Of a stretch of 64,000 nucleotides of DNA, positions 1 to 8,587 are shown piece after piece; the first letter of the stretch is position 1; the number at the start of each line of letters is the position of its first letter. The stretch is taken from positions 558,001 to 622,000 of the forward strand of contig NZ_CP010802.1 in NCBI RefSeq assembly GCF_001278055.1, read 5' to 3'. Under the pieces are notes generated by a model that worked only from the letters and a program-made list of their open reading frames with translations, ran no database searches and was not told where the DNA came from. A program made the position numbers and the translations under genes. The stretch comes from Desulfuromonas soudanensis. Its GTDB lineage: Bacteria; Desulfobacterota; Desulfuromonadia; Desulfuromonadales; WTL.

Positions 1-106
1 AGATCAGGGCGAGGGCCGCCGCGCAAAAGAGAACGATCCCCCCGGAGGCCTGGCGTTTGAAAAAATCCTCGAAGGGTCGCAGCAGGTCGGCGAGCTGGAA
101 AGGCAT
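1..106 (-). CDS. nhaA: Na+/H+ antiporter NhaA, N-terminal fragment
   Basis: The reverse strand from 106 to the window edge reads as an open frame of 35 codons beginning MPFQLADLLRPF and continuing with FFKRQASGGIVLF and a run of Ala/Leu. The pattern of a short basic helix followed by S/A-G-G-I and a hydrophobic segment is the usual start of NhaA sodium/proton antiporters of the inner membrane. Only the first helix is inside the window, so the rest of the gene and its functional residues are not visible. The family call rests on this short N-terminus alone and is moderately safe. Confidence 0.6.
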   Translation of the reverse strand, partial: MPFQLADLLRPFEDFFKRQASGGIVLFCAAALALI

Positions 107-228
107 GAAGTGTTGACCTCGTCAGGGATGTTTTTTAAAAATCGGTTTAATTCTGCCAGAGGGCGCACAATTTTTCAACAGTCGGGTTGGCCCCCGCTCT
201 GCGAAGGCTTCCCCCCTCGGTCGGAGCC

Positions 229-1857
229 TCAGAGCAGAAAGTCGGTGGACAGGAACTTGGAATTCCCCTCCCGAGTGATCCGTCGGATCAATTCCCGGTT
301 GAGCTCCTCATCCTTGGCAGCCACCAGGGTGCGGATGGAGAAGGCGCGCAGGGCGTCGCTGACCGACAGGGTCCCCTCCGCCGACCCCTTGCGCCCGGTG
401 AAGGGGAAGGTGTCGGGGCCGCGCTGGCACTGGCTGTTGAGGTTGAGGCGACAGACCTGGTTGACCAGGGGGTCGATGAGCTGCGAGAGAGTTTGCGGAT
501 TGCTGCCGAAGAGACTGAGCTGCTGGCCGAAGTTGGATTCGACGACGTAACGGATCGCTTCCTCAATATCGTCGAAGGGGACGATGGGGACGACCGGGCC
601 GAACTGTTCCTCATGGTAGAGGCGCATCCGCGAATCGACGGGGGATAAAACGGCCGGGGCGAAGTAACTCCCGCAGATCTCGCCGCCGCCGGGATTGATC
701 ACCCTGGCCCCCAGCCCCTCGGCGTCGGCCACCAGCTCCGCCAGATACGCCGGTTTGTTCGGCTCCGGAAGCGGGGTGATGAAGACCCCCTCCTCCCAGG
801 GCATGCCGGCGTGCAGCGCCGCGACGGCTTTTCCGAAGGCCTCGAGAAAGGCCGGCAGGAGCGGGCGCTGAACGAAGATGATCTTGATCGCCGTGCAGCG
901 CTGGCCGTTGAAGGAGAGGCTGCCGAGGATGCACTCGCGCACCGTCAGTTCAAGGTCGGCGTCGGCCAGGACGATGGCCGGGTTCTTCGCCCCCATGCCG
1001 AGGACGCCGCGCAGCCGGTGCGGCGCCGGATGGGCCTTTTTCAGGGCATCGGCGGCCTGGCTCGAGCCGATGAAGGCGAGCACGTCGATGTCCCCCGAGG
1101 CCATCAGCGGTCCGACCACCGTTCGCCCCTCGCCGCAAACCGTGTTCACCACCCCCGGCGGGAAGGCGTCGCGAAACGCTTTCAGCAGCGGCTGGTAGAG
1201 CATGACGCCGAGGCGCGGCGGCTTGAAGACGACCGTATTGCCCATGATCAGCGCCGGGATGAGGGTGGTGAACGTCTCGTTGAGGGGGTAGTTGAAGGGG
1301 CCCATGCAGAGGACCACCCCGAGGGGGCCGCGGCGGGTCTGGCCGATCACCCCCTCGCGGATGACCAGCCGGGAGGAGTCGCGGTCGAGATCCTTGAGGG
1401 CCTCGATGGTATCGACGATGTAGGCCGCCGTGCGGTCGAATTCCTTCCGGGAATCGGTCAGGCTCTTGCCGACCTCCCACATCAAGAGCCGGACGACCTC
1501 GTCGCGGCAGGCGCGGAAACGGGCGAGGAAATCGGCGACATGGGCGATGCGCTCGGAAACGCCCATGGTCGGCCAGCGCCCCCGCCCCTGGCCGTAGGCT
1601 TTTTTCGCCGCATCGAGGGCCGACCGGGCCGCTGCGGCGTCGAGGAGGGGAAAACGGCCGAGACGATGGGGCAGCAGCCCCTCGGCGGACTTCAGCAGGA
1701 CTGGCGAGAAGGCTTCGCCGAAGGGGCCGTCCCAGCGACGAAGCTGACCGTCGACCAGGTACTCGTCCTGCAGCAGATCGGGGGGGAGGCGATGGGAGGC
1801 GGGGATCTCGGAAGCTGCGGGGAAGCGGATCGGGGATCTCTCGGTGCTCGGCGACAT
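229..1857 (-). CDS. gapN: NADP-dependent glyceraldehyde-3-phosphate dehydrogenase (GapN-type aldehyde dehydrogenase)
   Basis: The 542-residue protein is a full-length aldehyde dehydrogenase. Visible landmarks are GPFNYPLNE (oxyanion Asn about residue 189), the Rossmann segment GNTVVFKPPR, the FIGSS nucleotide loop, the catalytic Cys in FNGQRCTA (about residue 321), EEQFGPV, and a C-terminal NSQCQRGPDTFPFTGRK segment typical of the non-phosphorylating GAPDH branch. This family oxidises glyceraldehyde-3-phosphate straight to 3-phosphoglycerate with NADP. The usual general-base Glu of ALDHs (LELGGK-type motif) aligns with LGMGAK here, so no Glu is seen at that place. It stands alone between nhaA and a glycosylase gene. 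Confidence 0.85.
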   Translation of the reverse strand: MSPSTERSPIRFPAASEIPASHRLPPDLLQDEYLVDGQLRRWDGPFGEAFSPVLLKSAEGLLPHRLGRFPLLDAAAARSALDAAKKAYGQGRGRWPTMGVSERIAHVADFLARFRACRDEVVRLLMWEVGKSLTDSRKEFDRTAAYIVDTIEALKDLDRDSSRLVIREGVIGQTRRGPLGVVLCMGPFNYPLNETFTTLIPALIMGNTVVFKPPRLGVMLYQPLLKAFRDAFPPGVVNTVCGEGRTVVGPLMASGDIDVLAFIGSSQAADALKKAHPAPHRLRGVLGMGAKNPAIVLADADLELTVRECILGSLSFNGQRCTAIKIIFVQRPLLPAFLEAFGKAVAALHAGMPWEEGVFITPLPEPNKPAYLAELVADAEGLGARVINPGGGEICGSYFAPAVLSPVDSRMRLYHEEQFGPVVPIVPFDDIEEAIRYVVESNFGQQLSLFGSNPQTLSQLIDPLVNQVCRLNLNSQCQRGPDTFPFTGRKGSAEGTLSVSDALRAFSIRTLVAAKDEELNRELIRRITREGNSKFLSTDFLL

Positions 1858-1884
1858 GGCGTCTTCCTTTTGCCGTAAAGGCTC

Positions 1885-1925
1885 CCCTCCTTAGTTAAGG
1901 AGGGGCGGGGGGGTGGTGGGGTCGG
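1885..1925. repeat. Partial copy of the TTAAGGAGGGG dispersed repeat
   Basis: The sequence CCCCTCCTTAGTTAAGGAGGGG followed by a G-rich tract and GTGGTGG matches one half of the longer repeat seen at about 33300, 35740, 48720, 48868 and 49691. It lies between the gapN and glycosylase genes. The CCCCTCCTT...AAGGAGGGG arms form a strong hairpin that could also end transcription of the upstream minus-strand gene. Confidence 0.6.
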
Positions 1926-2000
1926 TGCCGTCAGACCTCATGTCAGAAAAAAACGGATCAACAGGCCAAGTCTGACCGATTTTGCCGCAGATGCAATCGA

Positions 2001-2669
2001 TTAAAGAGCGACGGCGGACTGGCCGTAAGGGCAGCAGGCCAGGAGGGGGCAGGGAGGGCAGGAGGGGGCGCCCTTGCGGCAGAAGGTCTTGCACTCCTCG
2101 ACGATCAGGGCGTGGTACTCGTTGAAGAGATCGACCTCGTGGGGGAGGTTGTCCATGAAAAGGGTCCGGATCGCCTCGTACCCCTCGCTTCCCTTGAGCA
2201 GACCGAGGCGGGTGAAGAGACGGCGGGTGTAGGCGTCGACGACGAAGGAGGGGCGCTTTCCGGCATAGAGGAGGATGGCGTCGGCGGTCTCCGGCCCGAC
2301 CCCCCGGAGGGAAAGGAGCGCGCCGCGCACCCCGTCCAGGTCGCCGGCGAGCAGGGCGGCGAGATCGCCGCCGTAACGGTGGCAGAGGATTTCCGCGAAG
2401 GACTGGAGGTTCTCGGCCTTCTGGCGGAAGAAGCCGGCGGGGCGGATCAGCGTCTCGAGGAGGCCGCGGGGGAGGGCGAGGAGAGAAGCTGGCTCCAGGG
2501 CGGAGGCCTGACGCAGGTTGGCGATGGCCTGTTCGACGTTGCGCCAGGCGGTGTTCTGGGTCAAAAAAGCGCCGATGACCACCTCGAAGGGGGTTTCGGC
2601 GGGCCACCAGTGCAGGGGGCCGAAGTGGGCGGCGAGGCGGTGGAAAATGTCGTAGAGTTTGTTTTTCAT
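2001..2669 (-). CDS. Endonuclease III-family DNA glycosylase (MagIII-like)
   Basis: The 222-residue protein has the HhH-GPD fold of Nth/MutY-type base-excision repair glycosylases. The helix-hairpin-helix is LRGVGPETAD (about residues 120-130) followed by FVVDAYTRR with the conserved catalytic Asp. The C-terminus has four cysteines (CRKGAPSCPPCPLLAC) spaced like the [4Fe-4S] loop of Nth. In Nth the position after GVG(R) is the lyase Lys; here it is Glu (GVGPE). That is the pattern of monofunctional glycosylases such as Helicobacter 3-methyladenine glycosylase MagIII, so a glycosylase without AP-lyase activity is inferred. The substrate is not shown by the sequence. Confidence 0.82.
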   Translation of the reverse strand: MKNKLYDIFHRLAAHFGPLHWWPAETPFEVVIGAFLTQNTAWRNVEQAIANLRQASALEPASLLALPRGLLETLIRPAGFFRQKAENLQSFAEILCHRYGGDLAALLAGDLDGVRGALLSLRGVGPETADAILLYAGKRPSFVVDAYTRRLFTRLGLLKGSEGYEAIRTLFMDNLPHEVDLFNEYHALIVEECKTFCRKGAPSCPPCPLLACCPYGQSAVAL

Positions 2670-2747
2670 TTCTTTTCAGGTCGAAGCCGCCTCCGATCCG
2701 ACGACGGTCCATAGCAGCACAGGAGGGTCATGGGGCACTCATAGCAT

Positions 2748-2821
2748 GAGAGGACGAGGGAAACAAGGGGCGTTCCCTGACGGGAGAGGAGGGCCCTGCT
2801 GGAAATTTGCTCGTCCTCTGG
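2748..2821. promoter_or_regulatory. Structured leader candidate upstream of hcp
   Basis: An inverted repeat, AGAGGACGAG near 2749-2758 and CTCGTCCTCT near 2811-2820, can close a stem of about 10 bp. A smaller GGGAA/TTCCC hairpin sits inside, giving a junction-like shape about 65 nt ahead of the hcp ribosome binding site. It matches no riboswitch family I recognise. It could be an RNA element, a protein site, or chance, and it also lies in the 5' region of the divergent glycosylase gene. Confidence 0.3.
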
Positions 2822-2887
2822 TAACCTTGGTCGGTATTCATGGCGCCGTCCACAGGATTGCAAACCAAAACCATAAAGGAGGAGATG

Positions 2888-4528
2888 ATGGCAGAGATGT
2901 TCTGTTACCAGTGCGAGCAGGCCGCCCAGGGAACCGGCTGCACCGTCGTCGGCGTCTGCGGCAAACAGCCCGACGTCGCAGCCCTGCAGGATCTCATCGT
3001 CTGGGGGCTCAAGGGCCTGGGATTCTGGGCCGATCTGGCGCGGAAGAAGGGGGCGATCGATCGGGAAATCGACGTCTTCATGATCGAGGCCCTCTTCTCC
3101 ACCGTGACCAATGTCGACTTCGACCCCGAGAGCCTGGGCAAGGTGGTGCGTCAGACCGCGGCGATGCGGGAGAAGGCCCGTGCCCTCTTCGAAAAGGCCA
3201 ATGGCGCCCCCTTTGCCGGAACCGTCCCCGAGGGGGCCGCCCCCTGGGTGCCGAAGACGACCCTTTCAGATCTGGTGGAGGAGGGGAGGAAACATCCGGT
3301 GAAGGATCCGAGCCTCGATCCCGATATCCATTCGGTCCAGCAGATCCTCATCTACGGGTGCAAGGGGATGGCCGCCTACGCCGACCACGCCCACATTCTC
3401 GGCAAGGACGACGACGGAATCTATGCCTTTATTCACCGGGCGATGGGCAGCACCCTCGACCGTTCCCTGGGGCTGATGGATTTCGTCGGCCTGGCCATGG
3501 AGTGCGGCAAGGTCAACATCGAATGCACCGGCCTCCTCAACCAGGCCCATGTGGAGCATTATCAGGCCGCGACCCCGACGAAGGTCAATCTCGGCACCCG
3601 CGCCGGCAAGGCGATCCTGGTTTCCGGGCATGACATGAAGATGCTCGAGGAACTCCTCAAACAAACGGCCGGCAAGGGGATCCATATCTACACCCATGTG
3701 GAGATGCTCCCGGCCCACGGCTATCCCGGGCTCAAGAAATACCCCCATCTGGCCGGCAACTACGGCGGCGCCTGGCAGGACCAGGGCAAGGAGTTCCAGA
3801 ATTTCCCCGGGGCGATGATCTTCAACACCAACTGCATCCAGCGTCCCGCGGAAAGCTACAAGGATCGGCTCTTCACCTGGGGGCGGGTGAAGTGGCCGGG
3901 GGTCCGGCATATCGACGGCTGGGACTTTTCCGCCGTCATCGACAAGGCCCTGGCCTCCCCCGGTTTCGAGGAGAAGCCCGGCCAGGAGATCACCGTCGGT
4001 TTCGGCCACCAGGCGGTTCTCGGCGTCGCCGACAAGGTCATCGAGGCGGTGAAAACCGGGGCGATCCGCCGCTTCTTCGTCATCGGCGGCTGCGACGGCG
4101 CCAAGACCGGGCGCAACTACTACACCCGTTTTGCCGAGCAGCTGCCGAAGGACACGGTGATCCTCACCCTGGCCTGCGGCAAATACCGCTTCAACAAGCT
4201 CCAACTCGGCGATATCGGCGGCATCCCCCGGCTTCTCGACGTCGGACAGTGCAACGACGCCTATTCGGCGGTGCAGATCGCCCTGGCTCTGGCCGGCGCC
4301 TTCAAATGCGGCGTCAACGATCTCCCCCTCTCCATCGTCCTTTCCTGGTACGAGCAGAAGGCGGTGGTGGTCCTTCTCTCCCTACTCTCCCTGGGGATCC
4401 GCAACATCAAGCTCGGACCGAGCCTGCCGGCCTTCATCACTCCCAACGTCCTCAGTTTCCTGGTCGACAAGTTCAACATCGGCCCGATCGGCTCCGTCGA
4501 GGAGGACATGGCGCAGATGCTCGGCTGA
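2888..4528 (+). CDS. hcp: Hydroxylamine reductase / hybrid cluster protein
   Basis: The 546-residue protein begins MAEMFCYQCEQAAQ and carries the N-terminal cysteine set C-x2-C-x8-C-x5-C, the spacing of class I Hcp from anaerobes, which binds a [4Fe-4S] cluster. The rest of the length fits the family, with the late cluster-ligand segments IFNTNCIQRP, GGCDGAK and TLACGKYRFN visible. Hcp handles hydroxylamine and nitric oxide in the cytoplasm and protects against nitrosative stress. ATG 2888 was chosen over 2840 and 2885 because an AAAGGAGG Shine-Dalgarno ends at 2882. No hcr partner gene is adjacent. A bidirectional terminator separates it from the convergent kinase gene. Confidence 0.93.
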   Translation: MAEMFCYQCEQAAQGTGCTVVGVCGKQPDVAALQDLIVWGLKGLGFWADLARKKGAIDREIDVFMIEALFSTVTNVDFDPESLGKVVRQTAAMREKARALFEKANGAPFAGTVPEGAAPWVPKTTLSDLVEEGRKHPVKDPSLDPDIHSVQQILIYGCKGMAAYADHAHILGKDDDGIYAFIHRAMGSTLDRSLGLMDFVGLAMECGKVNIECTGLLNQAHVEHYQAATPTKVNLGTRAGKAILVSGHDMKMLEELLKQTAGKGIHIYTHVEMLPAHGYPGLKKYPHLAGNYGGAWQDQGKEFQNFPGAMIFNTNCIQRPAESYKDRLFTWGRVKWPGVRHIDGWDFSAVIDKALASPGFEEKPGQEITVGFGHQAVLGVADKVIEAVKTGAIRRFFVIGGCDGAKTGRNYYTRFAEQLPKDTVILTLACGKYRFNKLQLGDIGGIPRLLDVGQCNDAYSAVQIALALAGAFKCGVNDLPLSIVLSWYEQKAVVVLLSLLSLGIRNIKLGPSLPAFITPNVLSFLVDKFNIGPIGSVEEDMAQMLG

Positions 4529-4574
4529 GGGGGGTTTTGCCGGCGATGACCGGGAGTCAAACCGAGGCACAGGC

Positions 4575-4675
4575 CTCAACGCGGAGACGCAGGGACGCAG
4601 AGGGAACCTGAGAAAAAAAACGAAATTTTTTTGGGCCTTCCTGCGTCTCAGCGCTCTTTGCGCCTCTGCGTTAAA
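4575..4675. repeat. Dispersed palindromic repeat of the ACGCAGAGACGCAG type
   Basis: The left arm has GCGGAGACGCAGGGACGCAG and the right arm CCTGCGTCTCAG...GCGCCTCTGCGTT, with an A/T-rich centre. The arms are inverted copies of each other. A diverged copy lies at about 22780-22895. It is intergenic, sits just before a terminator, and encodes nothing. Confidence 0.65.
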
Positions 4676-4694
4676 AAAATTGTGTTGATCAGAC

Positions 4695-4740
4695 AAAAAG
4701 AAGAGAGCGCCGGGGAAACTCGGCGCTCTCTTCTTTTTTG
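4695..4740. terminator. Bidirectional rho-independent terminator
   Basis: A near-perfect stem of AAGAAGAGAGCGCCG with CGGCGCTCTCTTCTT is flanked by A and T runs on both sides. It lies between the convergent hcp and histidine kinase genes and should serve both. Confidence 0.9.
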
Positions 4741-4757
4741 AAGCGATCGGTGATTTT

Positions 4758-6230
4758 TCAATCCGGGGGAGGGTCGGTGAACTCCACCCAGAAGGTGCTC
4801 CCTCCCCCCGGAGTCTCTTCGATCCAGGCCCGGCCGCCGAAGAGGCGGGCGGTCTTGCGGACGATGGCCAGGCCGATCCCCGTCCCCTTTTTGGCTTTGG
4901 CGGCGGAACCGCGGTAGAAGGCGTCGAAGATCCGCGGACGTTCTTCGGCGGCGATCCCCGGGCCGTGGTCGCGGACATAATAGCGCAGGCGCTCCCCGTC
5001 CCGCTCGCCGCCGATCTCGATGCGCGGATCGACGTCGACGGCGTAGCGCAGGGCGTTGCCGATCAGGTTGGAAAAGACCTGGGAAAGGAGGGTCGCCGGG
5101 ACGGTCGCCGGCGGCAGCGCCGACAGGGTGATCCGTGCCCCCTTGCCGTTGATGTCGGTACTGAGGAGATCGAGCACCTCGGCGACGACCGCTGCCGTAT
5201 CGACCGCTTCGGCACCGCGTTCGATCTTCCCCACCCGGGCCAGGGTGAGGAGGTCTTCCATCAGCGCCAGCATGCGCTCCCCCTGCTCCTGAATCTCGGC
5301 GAGGATCTTCATCCCCTTTTCATCGAGGCTCTCCCGGTATTCTTCCTGGAGAAATTCGGCGAAACCGATGATGGGGGTCAGGGGGGTGCGCAGGTCGTGG
5401 GATACGGTGTAGGTGAAGGCGTCGAGTTCGCGATTGGATTCCAGCAGCTTCCTCTCGGCTTCCTTGCGCTCGGTGATGTCCCGGAAGACGGAGAGTTTGT
5501 GGGTCGAACCGTTTCCCGCCTGCAGGGGGGTATGGATGATTTCGTAGGTGCGGTCGTTGATGTCGAGATGGCGCTCTTCCCGAACGGTTCCCCCCTCGTC
5601 AATCTGCGGCATCGGGCAGCGGGGACAGATGTCTTCGCTCCCGTAAAAACCGAGGTGGCAAGATTTCCCGGTATGGTCGCCGAAGATTTCGATCATCGCC
5701 CGGTTCATGAAGATAATTCGGTAATCGCCGGAGGTGATGTAGGCGAAATCGCTCATGGTGTCGAGAACCGTTCCGAGTCTGGCCCGTTCTTCCTCGAGTT
5801 CGGCAGTGCGGAGCTTCACCGTCTCTTCGAGGTCCCGGGCATGGTGGCGCAGCTGCAATTCGAGATGTTTGCGCCGGGTGATGTCGATGAACGATTCGAT
5901 GCCGCCGACGATCTCCCCCCTGGCGTCGCGCAGGTAGTCGACATTTTTCGAGATGATAATGCGCTCGTCGTTTTTGGTCCGGATGGAGCAGGTGACGCCG
6001 ATGATCGGTTTGGGGAGGGCGTCGTTGAAAAGGCCGCAGGTGCTGCCGCAGGGGATCCCCTTGAGGACCGAGCAGTGCTTCCCGAGGACCTCGTCGGCGG
6101 CATAGCCGGTGATCCGTTCGGCTTCGCGGTTCCAGGAGACGATGCGCTGGTCGAGGTCGACGAGGAAGAGACCGCTGGGAATGGTCTGCAGGACCTTGTC
6201 GAGGGATAGGATATGGCGGATATCGTTCAC
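4758..6230 (-). CDS. PAS-PAS sensor histidine kinase
   Basis: A 490-residue soluble kinase. PAS 1 spans about residues 10-120, a coiled coil follows to about 155, PAS 2 runs 155-260, then HisKA with the phosphoacceptor His in VSHDLRTPL (about H278), and an HATPase_c domain with the N box (SNLIGNALRYA), DHGPGIA and GTGIGLAIV. No membrane segment is seen, so it should sense something in the cytoplasm. PAS 1 has HCSVLKGIPCGSTCGLF and PAS 2 has CHLGF...CPRC, cysteine groups that could bind metal or act in redox sensing. The GTG at 6230 is preferred over an upstream ATG at 6257 because AAGGGAAG sits just before it. No response regulator is next to it. Confidence 0.88.
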   Translation of the reverse strand: MNDIRHILSLDKVLQTIPSGLFLVDLDQRIVSWNREAERITGYAADEVLGKHCSVLKGIPCGSTCGLFNDALPKPIIGVTCSIRTKNDERIIISKNVDYLRDARGEIVGGIESFIDITRRKHLELQLRHHARDLEETVKLRTAELEEERARLGTVLDTMSDFAYITSGDYRIIFMNRAMIEIFGDHTGKSCHLGFYGSEDICPRCPMPQIDEGGTVREERHLDINDRTYEIIHTPLQAGNGSTHKLSVFRDITERKEAERKLLESNRELDAFTYTVSHDLRTPLTPIIGFAEFLQEEYRESLDEKGMKILAEIQEQGERMLALMEDLLTLARVGKIERGAEAVDTAAVVAEVLDLLSTDINGKGARITLSALPPATVPATLLSQVFSNLIGNALRYAVDVDPRIEIGGERDGERLRYYVRDHGPGIAAEERPRIFDAFYRGSAAKAKKGTGIGLAIVRKTARLFGGRAWIEETPGGGSTFWVEFTDPPPD

Positions 6231-6270
6231 GGGACTTCCCTTGCCGCGCCCCCGCAAAAGGAGCGCTGTT

Positions 6271-7014
6271 TCAGTGGTGGCGCCGGGCGCGGCCGAGGAC
6301 GGCGACGGCGACTTCGCCCCCTCCCCCGGCGAGGAGGGTGCGGGTGCATTCGCTGGCGGTGGCGCCGGTGGTCATCACATCGTCGACGAGGAGGATCCGC
6401 TCCCCAGCCAAGGGGCGCTCGAGGGCAAAGGCTCCCCGGAGGTTGTGACAGCGGATTCGGGCCGGCAACCCCCGCTGCGGCGGGGTCGGGCGGCGGCGCT
6501 GCAGCAGTCGCGAAGCGACGGGAATGGAAAGGTTTTTGCCGAGTTCCCGGGCCAGGAGGAGCGCCTGGTTATAGCTGCGCTGGCGGAGGCGCCGGGGATG
6601 GAGGGGGACCGGGACGAGCAGGTCGGGGCGCCACTCGTCGCAGAGCGGCCGGAGGGCCTCGGCGAGCATTTCCCCGAGGGGGCGGTCGAGGTTGAGCTCC
6701 CCGCGATACTTGAACCGGTGAACGGCGTGGCGCAGCGTCCCCTCGTAGGCGCCGAGGGCCGAGACGGCGGTAAAGGGCGGAGTGCTGCGGATGCAGGGTT
6801 CGCAGAGATGGCTCGAACCGGTTTCTCCGGCATAGGGGAGGGCGCAGCGGGGACAGCGGGACGCGGAGAGGGGGGGGATTTGCTCCCGGCAGTCGGTGCA
6901 GAGCCGTGCGCCGTCGAAACCGGTCAGCTCCCGGGCGCAGAGGGGGCAGGAGGGGGGGAGAAAGAGCTGGATCAATCCGGTCACTTCATGACGCAGGCGC
7001 CGCAGAAATACCAT
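6271..7014 (-). CDS. comF: ComF family phosphoribosyltransferase-like protein
   Basis: The 247-residue protein has an N-terminal zinc-ribbon region with paired cysteines (CPLC, CTDC, CPRC, CEPC) and a C-terminal PRPP-binding motif ILLVDDVMTTGAT at about residues 205-217. This is the usual ComF/GntX layout. Family members are linked to DNA uptake or to DNA structure repair, but the true reaction is not settled. It lies between gpmI and the PAS kinase on the same strand and may be cotranscribed with gpmI, 25 bases away. Confidence 0.85.
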   Translation of the reverse strand: MVFLRRLRHEVTGLIQLFLPPSCPLCARELTGFDGARLCTDCREQIPPLSASRCPRCALPYAGETGSSHLCEPCIRSTPPFTAVSALGAYEGTLRHAVHRFKYRGELNLDRPLGEMLAEALRPLCDEWRPDLLVPVPLHPRRLRQRSYNQALLLARELGKNLSIPVASRLLQRRRPTPPQRGLPARIRCHNLRGAFALERPLAGERILLVDDVMTTGATASECTRTLLAGGGGEVAVAVLGRARRHH

Positions 7015-7039
7015 CCATCCTCCTCCTGGGGGTGAATCT

Positions 7040-8587
7040 TCAGTCGTGCAGCAGGCTCCGCCCGGTCATCTCCGCCGGTTTGTCGAGCCCCATCAGTTCG
7101 AGGATCGTCGGGGCGATGTCGGCAAGAATCCCCGACCGCAGACGGGTCCCCCGGCGCCGGGGATCGACGAGGATCAGCGGAACGGGATTGGCGGTGTGGG
7201 CGGTGTGGGGCTCCCCTTCGGCATCGGCCATCTGTTCGCAGTTGCCGTGGTCGGAGGTGATCAGGAGTCGGCCTCCGGCCTTGAGCACGGCGTCGACCAC
7301 CCGGGCGACGCAGGCGTCCACCGTCGCCATGGCGGCCAGGGCCGCCGGGAAGACGCCGGTATGGCCGACCATGTCGGGATTGGCGAAGTTGAGAACGATC
7401 AGGTCGTAGCTCCCCGAAGCGACGCGTCGGACGACTTCGTCGGTGACGGCGGGGGCGCTCATCTCCGGTTTCTGGTCGTAGGTCGAGACCTCCTGGGGGG
7501 AGGGGATGAGCATCCGCTCTTCGCCGGGGAAGGGGACCTCGCTGCCGCCGTTGAAGAAGAAGGTGACGTGGGCGTATTTTTCGGTTTCGGCAATGCGCAG
7601 CTGGGTGCATCCGGCCTCAGCGACAACCTCGCCGAGGATCCGCGGGTAGCTCTCCGAGGCAAAGGCGACGGGAAGGTCGAAGGTCTCGTCGTATTCGCTC
7701 ATGCAGACGAAGCCCGCAAGGGCCGGAACCCGGTCCCGGGGGAACCCGGAGAAATCCGGATCGGTGAAGGCCCGGGTGATTTCCCGGGCGCGGTCGGAGC
7801 GGAAGTTGAAGAAGATCATTCCGTCGCCGTCCGAAATCGTCGCGGCGGGAGCGCCTGCGGGCCGGATGACCCTCGGCTCGACGAATTCATCGTTCTGGTC
7901 TGCGGCATAGGCGGCTGCGATCGCCTCCCTGCTGGAGGAAAAGACCTCTCCTTCGCCGAGAGTCAGGGTCCGCCAGGCCCGTTCCACCCGGTCCCAGCGG
8001 TTGTCGCGGTCCATGGCGTAGAAGCGCCCGGTCACCGTCGCCACCCGGCCGAGACCGAGTTCGGCCAGTCGGGCCTCGAGTTCTTCGAGATAGCCGGCGC
8101 CGCTCTTCGGCGGCGTGTCGCGGCCGTCGAGAAAGGCGTGGATGCAGACATCGGCCAGATCATGGCGGCGGGCGAGTTCCACCAGGGCGTAGAGGTGGGT
8201 GATGTGGGAGTGAACGCCGCCGTCGGAAAGGAGTCCCATCAGGTGGAGTTTCCCTCCCCCCTTGCGGGTCTCGTCCATGACCTTGGTGAGGGCGGGATTG
8301 GTAAAAAAATCGCCGTCCTCGATGCTCTTGCTGATCCGCGTCAGGTCCTGGTAGATGATGCGTCCGCTGCCGATGTTGAGGTGGCCGACCTCCGAGTTCC
8401 CCATCTGTCCCTCGGGGAGGCCGACGTCGAGTCCCGAGGCGCGCAGGGTCGTGGTCGGATAGTCGCGAAACAGCCCCCGGAGGTGCGGTGTCTCGGCCTG
8501 GCAGGCGGCGTTGTGCTCGCAGGAGTCGTTGATCCCCCAGCCGTCGAGAATGACGAGGGCGACGGGCCCTTTCACTCCTCGTTCCAT
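7040..8587 (-). CDS. gpmI: 2,3-bisphosphoglycerate-independent phosphoglycerate mutase
   Basis: The 515-residue protein interconverts 3- and 2-phosphoglycerate in glycolysis and gluconeogenesis using two manganese ions. The alkaline phosphatase-like fold shows in [10 protein letters not shown] (first metal Asp), the phosphoserine site [13 protein letters not shown] (about S65) and the C-terminal metal motif [10 protein letters not shown]. The start at 8587 follows AGGGAAG and gives the normal family length; an upstream ATG at 8707 would add residues read from the previous gene. It overlaps the 3' end of the lapB-like gene by 16 bases, suggesting translational coupling. Confidence 0.95.
   Translation of the reverse strand: MERGVKGPVALVILDGWGINDSCEHNAACQAETPHLRGLFRDYPTTTLRASGLDVGLPEGQMGNSEVGHLNIGSGRIIYQDLTRISKSIEDGDFFTNPALTKVMDETRKGGGKLHLMGLLSDGGVHSHITHLYALVELARRHDLADVCIHAFLDGRDTPPKSGAGYLEELEARLAELGLGRVATVTGRFYAMDRDNRWDRVERAWRTLTLGEGEVFSSSREAIAAAYAADQNDEFVEPRVIRPAGAPAATISDGDGMIFFNFRSDRAREITRAFTDPDFSGFPRDRVPALAGFVCMSEYDETFDLPVAFASESYPRILGEVVAEAGCTQLRIAETEKYAHVTFFFNGGSEVPFPGEERMLIPSPQEVSTYDQKPEMSAPAVTDEVVRRVASGSYDLIVLNFANPDMVGHTGVFPAALAAMATVDACVARVVDAVLKAGGRLLITSDHGNCEQMADAEGEPHTAHTANPVPLILVDPRRRGTRLRSGILADIAPTILELMGLDKPAEMTGRSLLHD

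Noticed and set aside
2840-2887. Upstream start for hcp
   Set aside because: The extra residues are not like Hcp, and the clear AAAGGAGG site lies after this ATG, just before 2888.
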